A stretch of DNA of 64,000 nt, taken from NCBI GenBank assembly GCA_963663365.2, contig CAXXIH010000001.1, forward strand, positions 806,001 through 870,000, given 5' to 3'. The notes beneath the pieces are model-generated. The model saw only the letters and a list, made by a program, of their open reading frames with translations, did not search any database and had not been told where the DNA came from. Origin of the DNA: G963663365 sp963663365. GTDB taxonomy: Bacteria > Hinthialibacterota > Hinthialibacteria > Hinthialibacterales > G963663365. Positions within the stretch are counted from its first letter, which is position 1, and every line of letters begins with the position of its first letter. Position numbers and translations under genes: made by a program. Below, piece after piece: positions 47,574 through 55,061 of this stretch.

Positions 47574-49466
47574 ATGAAAACACCAATTCGGAATACAGTA
47601 TTATCATTGCTTATCGTTGCAGGTTTGGGAATTCCTGAAAATAGCGATGCTGTGGATTTGGTGCAGAGCGGTAAGCCGGTATCGGTGATTGTACTAGCCG
47701 AGCAGCCTTCGGATGCCGCACGCGTGGCGGCGGATGATCTTCAGGCGTGGCTTTATAAAGTGAGCGGGGCTCTCGTTCCGATTTCGACGGAAAATGAAGT
47801 CGATAAGTCCGAACAGAATTTGATTCTGGTCGGGGATACGCAACGGACTCGCAGTTTTGGGATCGATCCTGCTGAATTCGAACTTGAAGAGATCGTTGTT
47901 GAGACTTTCCCCGGCGCTTTGGTTGTGATCGGTGATGACGAGCGTCCCGACGGGTTTCCATTGGATGGTACAAGTCTGGCGGTAAGTACATTTGCCGAGC
48001 AGGTTTTGGGTATCCGGTTGCTTTGGCCGGGCGAACTGGGTGAAGTCGTGCCCCGGCAGGCGACGATCCGGCTGGAGAATATAAAGATAAGCGAAAAGCC
48101 GGTCTTGGTGCGCCGGAATCTTCGTAACCTTTTTTACAGTGGAGCGATACGCAGCAAGATCGATGCTTTCGGCTGGGATCATGAAATATTCCAGGCCATG
48201 AATAAGCAGGGTAATGATTGGGTTCGTTTTCACCGCATGGGCGGAAGTTTTAATGGCCGTTATGGTCATTCATTCACGAAATATTGGGACCGTTTCCATG
48301 AAGACCATCCGGATTGGTTTGCTCTTCAACCTGATGGGACGCGTGACAACAGCCAGCCCGATACCGGCGGTTATAACAGCCAGCGGTTGTGTGTATCCAA
48401 TCCCGGCTTGATTGAGCAGGTTGCCAAAGACGCAATTGAAGCGTTAAAAGCAAATCCTATGTTGGATTGTGTTTCGGTGTCTCCCAACGACGGCGGGCCG
48501 CAGACGTTTTGTCTCTGTGAGCAGTGCAAATCGTGGGATGCGCCGGAGGGCAAAGCCATTTCGATGAGTTTTAAGAGCGAGCGTATTCCCTATGTTTCAT
48601 TGACCGACCGCTATGTGAGGTTTTATTCGGAAGTAGCCAAGATCGTCACAAAGGAGCTGCCGGACCGGTATATCGGCGCGTATGCCTATCACTACTACAC
48701 TGACGCTCCAATTCATGCCCAGCTGCACCCCAATGTAGTTATCGGATTTGTCCCGGAAACCAAGATGTATATGAACGAAGCGGAGCGGGACGAGGTGCGT
48801 GATAATTGGCTGAAATGGTCGGAGAAAGCGGAACACCTTTTTGTCCGTCCAAACTATCTGCGCACATTGCAGGCATTGCCAACAGTGATTGTTCACCGTC
48901 TGGCCGAAGATTTCCGTTTCTATCAGGACCATAAGAATCTTCATGCGGATCTTGATTGCAATTACCAGCACTGGGCAGGGAATGGATTGAACTATTATGT
49001 GGCGACCAAACTGCTTTGGGATCCTTATTGCGATATCGATGCTGTCATTCGTGATTATTGCCTTGCCGGTTTCGGCCCTGCTGCAGATGAGATCGGTAAA
49101 TACTTTAAAGCCGTCGAACAGATGACGGATAAGATTGCCGCGGAACGGCAATCGGCCGGGCCGGATACAATTGCGCGTTATTATACCGATGAAGCCCTGG
49201 AAACATTGAATCAGATGTTGGACGAGGCCGAGCGCGCCGCCGCTCAAGATGAAACCGTATTAAAACGTATCGAGTTTTTGCGTACGGCGTTGGAGTACGC
49301 TCCTGTATGCCGGGATTATTATCTAGCGGATGCGGCGGCTTGTGATGGCGACAAATGGCAGCGTCGCAACTATTACGAGGAATCGGTTAAGCGTGCAACG
49401 TGGTTTCAGAAACTCGGCCCTTCTTGGGCTGTGCATGCCCCATGGCTGCTTTATCAAAACTGGTAA
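47574..49466 (+). CDS. Exported DUF4838 protein (alpha-glucuronidase-like fold)
   Basis: A 630-residue protein. The frame is open from 47484 through a repeat module, but the start is ATG 47574, where the signal peptide begins (MKTPIRNTVLSLLIVAGLGI). An N-terminal alpha-glucuronidase-N-like domain (about 30-170; ARVAADDLQAWLYKVSG, GTSLAVSTFAEQVLGIRLLWPGELGEVVP), then a TIM-barrel DUF4838 domain with SVSPNDGG and a cysteine pair CLCEQCKSWD, followed by a helical C-terminus. Family members occur with GH67/GH115-type enzymes; activity not established. A second member is at 61797. Confidence 0.85.
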   Translation: MKTPIRNTVLSLLIVAGLGIPENSDAVDLVQSGKPVSVIVLAEQPSDAARVAADDLQAWLYKVSGALVPISTENEVDKSEQNLILVGDTQRTRSFGIDPAEFELEEIVVETFPGALVVIGDDERPDGFPLDGTSLAVSTFAEQVLGIRLLWPGELGEVVPRQATIRLENIKISEKPVLVRRNLRNLFYSGAIRSKIDAFGWDHEIFQAMNKQGNDWVRFHRMGGSFNGRYGHSFTKYWDRFHEDHPDWFALQPDGTRDNSQPDTGGYNSQRLCVSNPGLIEQVAKDAIEALKANPMLDCVSVSPNDGGPQTFCLCEQCKSWDAPEGKAISMSFKSERIPYVSLTDRYVRFYSEVAKIVTKELPDRYIGAYAYHYYTDAPIHAQLHPNVVIGFVPETKMYMNEAERDEVRDNWLKWSEKAEHLFVRPNYLRTLQALPTVIVHRLAEDFRFYQDHKNLHADLDCNYQHWAGNGLNYYVATKLLWDPYCDIDAVIRDYCLAGFGPAADEIGKYFKAVEQMTDKIAAERQSAGPDTIARYYTDEALETLNQMLDEAERAAAQDETVLKRIEFLRTALEYAPVCRDYYLADAAACDGDKWQRRNYYEESVKRATWFQKLGPSWAVHAPWLLYQNW

Positions 49467-49534
49467 GCGCTCAAAATAATTTCATGTACGCCCTAACTTG
49501 GAGATAGTTTTAAAACACATTCCCGAAAAAACAG

Positions 49535-50210
49535 GGCCATACCAAGCTGATGCGGAAAGTGCAAAAACAGCGGCTCGTCAGGAGATTCGCTCTCCCTGGC
49601 ACCTACGGTGCTTGGTGTGTTCATGTGAGGGAATTTGTGGATAGGGAGAAGGTTTTCTAAATGTTGTTTCATTTCTGCGGCCCTTACAGGGCCGGAAGTT
49701 GGGGTCATTTACCCAGGGCTGCGCTACGCTTGCCCTGGGCTTCAGGCTCTTGTCCTTTCAGGACATGGTGTGGGTGTTTGAGGAAGTTGGTAGATGGGGA
49801 GAGAATCATTGCAGTAAGCGCTAGTTTTTCAATATGCATCACGAAAGCACGAAAGGGGTGTGAAGAGCACGATGACAGTAGATAAAAATATATGTCCTTT
49901 TCATATGTTATGCAAAAAGAATCTTGTTTTTGCCTCGCACTTTCAGCGCTTAGGATTTTTGGGGGACCATAACCCAGGGCGACACTTCGCTTGCCCTGGG
50001 CTACGCTTGCTACGCACCTTCGGTGCTTGGTGTGTTCCATTAAGAGAGTATGTGAATAGCGTAGAAGTTTTTACATTTGGCAATATTTGATACCTCCTCC
50101 TGCGCCTTACGGCGCGCCGATAAAAGATTTATCTGCGCCACCCGGGTGGAGGGAGTTGGTGTATGGAGAGGTACAGTTGTATGTATGGCAAGCGGCGGCT
50201 CGGGTGGAGA
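49535..50210 (+). repeat. Repeat mosaic cluster 5 (modules A, B, C, D, B, E, A)
   Basis: The densest cluster: ACCAAGCTGATGCGGAA start (as at the window's first bases), module A (49570-49596), B (49599-49650), C (49678-49800; GGCCCTTACAGGGCC, CCCAGGGC...GCCCTGGG, GTCCTTTCAGGAC), D (about 49929-50014; CCCAGGGC...GCCCTGGG again), B (50015-50065; GCACCTTCGGTGC), E (50093-50152) and part of A ending at the IS element (50191-50210). No gene is present. C and D plus B follow the same hairpin order, so they look like variants of one element. Confidence 0.82.
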
Positions 50211-50212
50211 GA

Positions 50213-51746
50213 CTGTCTCAAAACAGTTAATTTCCGAATCAGGATACGGAGTGGGACTTGTTGTTCTGACTTTGGTTTAATTTTTTGATATTTGCATGAA
50301 ATAACTGACGCGAATATCTTGCCTCTATAAAAGCCTCAAATCCTTTCCGGCGCCTATGGCTCTCTATGTCGTTTTTGATTCCGTTTTTTCCGATTATCCC
50401 TTCCACACTCTATACATTTGCATCAAGTTCCAAACCGTACAAATCATCGCCCATTGCGTGCTCACATTCGGTAGCCCATGCATCGTCCAACGCCGAAATC
50501 CAAACAACCATTCCACCCGCGCAAAAAACAACTCAACAACCTGGCCCCGGCAACGTAACTTCTTTTGATTCTCCGGTTTTTCCAACCGTTTACGCATCCG
50601 TTCTCTCGCATCCTCTCCCTCCGCTCGTTCAATGCTTCGCCCATGACGGTCTTTTGTACATTGATCGCGAACCAGGCATCCCTGACAAACCACCCCGCCC
50701 CGGTAAACCCGGACCGTGTGCCTTGTACGTTGATTCTTGACTCGAATCCGACGAAATGGAATCTCTCTTCCAACCGGGCAGATGTACACATCATTCGCGG
50801 CATCGTATTTGAAATGACGGCGATGATATTTCCAATCTTTTGGATTCCTTTTCTCGTTGGGAAGCGCCACCAAAACCTCTATACCTTCCTCCTCCACCTG
50901 AGCCAACTGGCCGGCATCCGCATAGCCCGCATCCGCCACCAAGACTTCCGGCGCACACCCCGTGTTTTCAACGGCCTGCGCGTTGTAGCCAAATTCCCTT
51001 GGTTTCCCTCCCATACGCCGTGCCTCGGGATCGGTGGGATGACAATGCCGGGTTTGATCCGCATCGATGATCTCCATCGCCGTCCGGACACGGTCGCGCA
51101 AAGCCTGGGCATTCTGTAACTCGTGAGGCAAGGAAGACTTCTCCCGGGATTTCCGATGGTTCTGCTTTTCAATCTGTTTTTCCAAGTCAGTAATAATTTG
51201 GTCCATAGCCGATAGACGTTTTTCCAAATGCTCTCGATCATAACGGCCATGCTGGCTGCAGGCTCCGGCAATCTTGGTGCCATCCAACGCTTGCAGCGTG
51301 AAATCCAACATCTCCATTTGCAAGGCGGTTCGCACCGTCGTCTTAAAAACCTTTCGCAATGCCTTGCGATTGGTTTTAAAAAAACGCCACAACGTATTGT
51401 GATCCGGAACATGCCCCCCGCAAAGCCAGATAAATCCCATGTCCTCCCGGCACGCTTCCTCTAACTTGCGCGAACTCAAACGCTTTTTCCAATAGCCATA
51501 AAGCCACACCCGCAACAAAAGCCGAGGAGAATAGGCAGGACGTCCCACTTCATTCTGCGGAAGACGGAATCCAAGTTTTTTTAAATCCATTTGCCCTACG
51601 ATTTCACGGATAAATCGAACCGGATGGTCCCTAGGAATCCAGTCCTCAATGCTTGGCGGGAGTAAAAACTGCTCGTGATAGTTCGCTTCTATTTCAGACA
51701 TGGACATAATCTAGCTGATTGCAACACAAAAGTGAATTTTGAGACA
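50213..51746 (-). mobile_element. IS1182-type insertion sequence
   Basis: About 1.53 kb. Both ends carry TGTCTCAAAA inverted (left from 50215, right up to 51746), about 10 identical bases followed by partial matches. A single complete transposase gene lies inside. It sits within repeat module A: a partial copy on the left and an inverted copy on the right (51749-51766), so the target was probably a palindromic arrangement, a preference known for IS1182-type elements. No obvious target duplication beyond this. The element looks intact. Confidence 0.85.
50394..51707 (-). CDS. IS1182-family transposase
   Basis: A 437-residue complete transposase. N-terminal DUF772-type domain (VRFIREIVGQMDLKK, GRPAYSPRLLLRVWLYGYWK, RDMGFIWLCGGHVPDHNTLWRF), a coiled helix (LSAMDQIITDLEKQIEKQNH), then the DDE domain: ALDGTKIAGACS, HPTDPEARRMGGK, VLVADAGYADAGQL, and ERAEGEDARERMRKRL near the end. 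No frameshift or stop is seen, so it may be active. Confidence 0.93.
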   Translation of the reverse strand: MSMSEIEANYHEQFLLPPSIEDWIPRDHPVRFIREIVGQMDLKKLGFRLPQNEVGRPAYSPRLLLRVWLYGYWKKRLSSRKLEEACREDMGFIWLCGGHVPDHNTLWRFFKTNRKALRKVFKTTVRTALQMEMLDFTLQALDGTKIAGACSQHGRYDREHLEKRLSAMDQIITDLEKQIEKQNHRKSREKSSLPHELQNAQALRDRVRTAMEIIDADQTRHCHPTDPEARRMGGKPREFGYNAQAVENTGCAPEVLVADAGYADAGQLAQVEEEGIEVLVALPNEKRNPKDWKYHRRHFKYDAANDVYICPVGREIPFRRIRVKNQRTRHTVRVYRGGVVCQGCLVRDQCTKDRHGRSIERAEGEDARERMRKRLEKPENQKKLRCRGQVVELFFARVEWLFGFRRWTMHGLPNVSTQWAMICTVWNLMQMYRVWKG

Positions 51747-51770
51747 ACCTCTCCTGATGAGCCGCCGTTT
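51747..51770 (-). repeat. Inverted copy of module A at the right edge of the IS
   Basis: Reads GCGGCTCATCAGGAGAG on the minus strand. With the partial copy at 50191-50210 on the left it forms an inverted pair around the IS1182-type element. It is the last module A copy in the window. Confidence 0.7.
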
Positions 51771-51837
51771 CAGTGCCTTTCGAATTAGGTTGCCAAAGTT
51801 TTGGTAGCCCTGAAGGAGTTTTGAAACCACTTCTACA

Positions 51838-52092
51838 ACGTATCTTTGGTCAGAGGGGGGGGGCGAGTGGTCTGCTCAATCATTATTACCGGGAAACTGT
51901 GTAAATAAATCATCGGCTTATTGTCCGGTCATCGTGACTGGACTTCATTTATATACATTTCCGCCAAATCTCTGTATTGCCAAACCAAAGGCTGAAGGCA
52001 TAAACCAGATCGCCGGATTGCTACTCGTCGCCGCAACTCTGAAGTGATAAAATGTGCCGGATGTTAAAATAATCCAGTTGCCGATTCTTATC
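51838..52092 (+). repeat. Repeat family H, long copy 1 (upstream of GH36)
   Basis: A 255-bp stretch that aligns with 54766-55030 over its full length at roughly 60-65% identity by eye. Shared landmarks: AACGTATCT...CAGAGGGGGGG, AACTGTGTAAAT, GGTCAT.GTGA, TGTATTGCCA, and GATAAAATG near the end. It stops about 60 bases before the alpha-galactosidase start, so it probably includes that gene's promoter. Confidence 0.65.
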
Positions 52093-52153
52093 GGACAGCA
52101 GGGCGAGTGTGTCCCGAACAGGCGTTCATCAATACACGATCGGAGTGTTAACC

Positions 52154-54196
52154 ATGAGACTGTCTTCGTTATTGGCTCTATTCGTTTTCTCATTCAGCGC
52201 GGCTACCGTGTTTGGACGCCCTCCTTCTCCGGAAGAGATAGGGATTTCTCGCACGTGGTTTCAGGCGGCGTTTGGAACAGAAGGAACATCGCCGGCTCCT
52301 TCGACGGATCTTCCGTTTTCCTTCGTTTATGACGGAGAACCTTCGGCGGAATTCCTGAAAACGTGGAAGAGAAACGACACGACAGAAAGACTTGCCGATG
52401 GCCGCATTCTCCACGTCCTGGTGTTCACCGATCCGAAGACGGGGCTTGAGGTGACTTGCACGGCGACCGAGTTCACCGATTTTCCGACTTGCGAGTGGAC
52501 GCTTGTTTTCAAGAACACCGGCACAGCCGATACGCCCATCATCGAGAACATTCAGGCGGCAGATTTTTCGGTCACGCGACCACAAGAACCCGAATTCTTG
52601 TTGCATTATTCATGCGGCGCCAATTCGACGCCAACGGATTATGCGCCCTTAGAGACTGTCTTAGAAAAGGGTAGCAAACGAGCTTTTGCGCCTGACGGCG
52701 GACGTCCCACGAACGGCGCGTGGCCTTATTACAATGTGCAATGGGGAGATCGAGGGATTATTGTGGCCGTCGGCTGGGGGGGACAATGGGCGTCGGAATT
52801 TATACGCGATGATCAAAGAAGTCTTCGGTTCCGCGCGGGACAACAGTTGACTCACTTCAAGTTGTACCCCGGCGAGCAGGCCCATGCGCCCCGCATTATC
52901 GTGCAGTTTTGGAAAGGGGGCGATTGGATTGGTGCGCAAAATGTGTGGCGGCGATGGATGAAGGCGCATAACATGCCGCATCCCGGCGGGCGCCTGCCCA
53001 AACCGATGCTTCTGAGTTACACGGGCCGCTTCTACGAGGAGATGGCCAAGGCGACCGAGCAAAATCAACTCATGTGCCTCAACCGATACCTGGAGGAAAA
53101 CATCGGCCAGGACTACTGGTGGACTGACGCTGGCTGGTATCCGTGTCGAGGAAGTTGGCCGAACACCGGTACTTGGGAAGTCGATAAAACACGGTTTCCG
53201 AACGGACTGCGAGGTGTCACCGATGTTGCCCATAGCAAAGGTATGAAGACGCTCCTTTGGTTTGAGCCGGAACGGGTTACCCCAAAGACATGGCTCTCCG
53301 ACAACCATCCGGAGTGGTTGCTGGGAGGGATTTTGTTGAATCTTGGTAACCCGGAAACGCTTCAGTGGTTGACTGACCATGTCGACAAAACACTGACGGA
53401 GCAGGGGATCGATCTCTATCGTCAAGATTTCAATATGGATCCGCTCCAACACTGGCGGACCAACGATGCGCCTGAGCGCCAGGGCATAACGGAAAACAAG
53501 CACGTGACGGGCTATATGCAATTCTGGGATGAACTACTGAGACGACGCCCGGAGATGTTGATCGATTCATGCGCATCCGGCGGACGCCGGAACGAGCCGA
53601 ATGCCATGCGGCGCGCCGTCCCCCTTTGGAGAACGGATCATGCTTATCGTGTCGTCCCCGGTCAGTGCATGACATACGGAGCGTCGCTGTGGTTGCCCTA
53701 TTACGGAACCGGAGTCACCGCGTGCGCTTCGACGGCCTACATGGGTAGTGGCGAAACCCCGGTCGAGCCTTACGCTTTTTGGAGTACGGCTACTCCGGCA
53801 ATCAATCTCACGCTGGATATTCGAGAGAAAGGAATCGACTACGATGCGTTGCGCGCATTGATTAAGCAGTGGCGGAGCGTTAATCGGTATTACTACGGCG
53901 ACTACTATCCGCTGTTGCCCTACAGTCATGACGAAACCGTTTGGATATCCTGGCAGTTCCACGACCCCGAGGCGGACGAGGGAATGATCCAAGCATTTCG
54001 CCGTGAAAACAGCGTGTATCCTACGGCCGAACTAAAGCCGCAGTCATTAACCGCCGACGCGATGTACAAAGTGACCGATCTGGCGAGTGGTAAGATGACC
54101 GAGATGACGGGGGAAGCACTTATGAAATCAGGCGTGAGCGTAACGATAGACACGCAGCCGGGAGTAGCGGTGATAGTGTATAGCCGGTCGGATTGA
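52154..54196 (+). CDS. Exported alpha-galactosidase, GH36 (GH-D clan)
   Basis: A 680-residue protein. ATG 52154 with GGAG 9 bases upstream starts the signal peptide (MRLSSLLALFVFSFSAATVFG). Order: N-terminal beta-sandwich (about 25-290), TIM barrel (about 295-600) with YWWTDAGWYP, LLWFEPERV, the nucleophile Asp425 in LYRQDFN, IDSCASGGRRNE, and the acid/base Asp in LWRTDH, then a C-terminal beta domain. It releases terminal alpha-galactose from raffinose-type sugars or galactomannans. Confidence 0.93.
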   Translation: MRLSSLLALFVFSFSAATVFGRPPSPEEIGISRTWFQAAFGTEGTSPAPSTDLPFSFVYDGEPSAEFLKTWKRNDTTERLADGRILHVLVFTDPKTGLEVTCTATEFTDFPTCEWTLVFKNTGTADTPIIENIQAADFSVTRPQEPEFLLHYSCGANSTPTDYAPLETVLEKGSKRAFAPDGGRPTNGAWPYYNVQWGDRGIIVAVGWGGQWASEFIRDDQRSLRFRAGQQLTHFKLYPGEQAHAPRIIVQFWKGGDWIGAQNVWRRWMKAHNMPHPGGRLPKPMLLSYTGRFYEEMAKATEQNQLMCLNRYLEENIGQDYWWTDAGWYPCRGSWPNTGTWEVDKTRFPNGLRGVTDVAHSKGMKTLLWFEPERVTPKTWLSDNHPEWLLGGILLNLGNPETLQWLTDHVDKTLTEQGIDLYRQDFNMDPLQHWRTNDAPERQGITENKHVTGYMQFWDELLRRRPEMLIDSCASGGRRNEPNAMRRAVPLWRTDHAYRVVPGQCMTYGASLWLPYYGTGVTACASTAYMGSGETPVEPYAFWSTATPAINLTLDIREKGIDYDALRALIKQWRSVNRYYYGDYYPLLPYSHDETVWISWQFHDPEADEGMIQAFRRENSVYPTAELKPQSLTADAMYKVTDLASGKMTEMTGEALMKSGVSVTIDTQPGVAVIVYSRSD

Positions 54197-54285
54197 GGGA
54201 GGTGGAAGTCTTTGGTAGAGAACCGCCCAGCTGCCGGAGAGGCGATTCTACGCGCCGACACCGGTCGCTCTCCCTAATCCCATGC

Positions 54286-54330
54286 ACGTTGGCAAACGTG
54301 TCTTTGGTAAGAGGAGGGGGGAGGTCAGAG
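54286..54330 (+). repeat. Repeat family H, short copy
   Basis: TTGGCAAACGTGTCTTTGG followed by a purine run (GAGGAGGGGGGAGG), matching the start of the long H copies at 51838 and 54766. The similarity fades after about 45 bases. Confidence 0.6.
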
Positions 54331-54429
54331 ATGCTGCAAAGACTGTTCAGTCATTCACTGAAATTTTTCGAGGATTCAAGCGATTTTCTTTTGATTACTT
54401 TTTAGCTGGGGCGTTGGCACAGGTAGAAT

Positions 54430-54603
54430 CTATGAGAATGCGGCGGCAAGAATTGCAATGGCCGTTAGAATTAGAGCGATTAAGACATGACTGAATTGGG
54501 GTTTGAACTTATCTGGATGCAGAGCATATCTGAAACCATATAGGGATGTGACTATTATTAACAGAAATATAATATGATCAGTGATTATAATGAAGTAATT
54601 CAT
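54430..54603 (-). CDS. Tiny two-helix membrane protein, 57 residues
   Basis: An unrecognised 57-residue frame, too short for usual gene callers. It begins MNYFIIITDHIIFLLI, has a first membrane helix (about residues 4-20), a polar turn (YALHPDKFKPQFSH) and a second helix (about 39-55, VLIALILTAIAILAAAF). GAGG lies 8 bases before the ATG. The gap of 860 bp otherwise has only repeat family H. The helix-turn-helix pattern and polar hinge argue for a real gene; it could also be chance in AT-rich DNA. Confidence 0.42.
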   Translation of the reverse strand: MNYFIIITDHIIFLLIIVTSLYGFRYALHPDKFKPQFSHVLIALILTAIAILAAAFS

Positions 54604-54765
54604 GGTCAATGCCTCTGGTCTGTTTCCTCCAAACAGACATCTCCGTTTTCCACCCTATAAAGGATTATAGTATAATAAGCAACCGAGTCTAATATGGTTA
54701 CATTTGGAAAGAACTGTATTTCTTGCGTTATGCATGACTAGGCTTTTCCCTATCCCCTGCAATTT

Positions 54766-55030
54766 GGCAAACGTATCTCTAATCAGAGAGGGGGGGGTAG
54801 GGCGATCTTTTTAATCACTGCTATCGGAAAACAGTGTAAATGTACCATTGGCTTTTTATCTGGTCATAGTGATTGAACTCTATTCATGTACATCTCCCTT
54901 TAAAATCCTGTATTGCCATATTTCAAAGACTGAAGGCAGAAATTAATTAGCCAGATTGAATCTCGTCATCGTGGCTCTAGGGTGGTAAAATGTAATAGAT
55001 GATAAAATAATTCAGTTATCGATCACTTTT
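54766..55030 (+). repeat. Repeat family H, long copy 2 (upstream of the sensor kinase)
   Basis: Full-length relative of the 51838-52092 copy (TTGGCAAACGTATCTC, palindrome TCTCTAATCAGAGA, GGGGGGG, CAGTGTAAAT, TGTATTGCCA, GATAAAATAATTCAG). It ends about 30 bases before the kinase start, so like copy 1 it occupies the promoter region of a gene. Confidence 0.65.
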
Positions 55031-55061
55031 AGAATAGGAGGGTAGCAAAGGACGGAACCAT

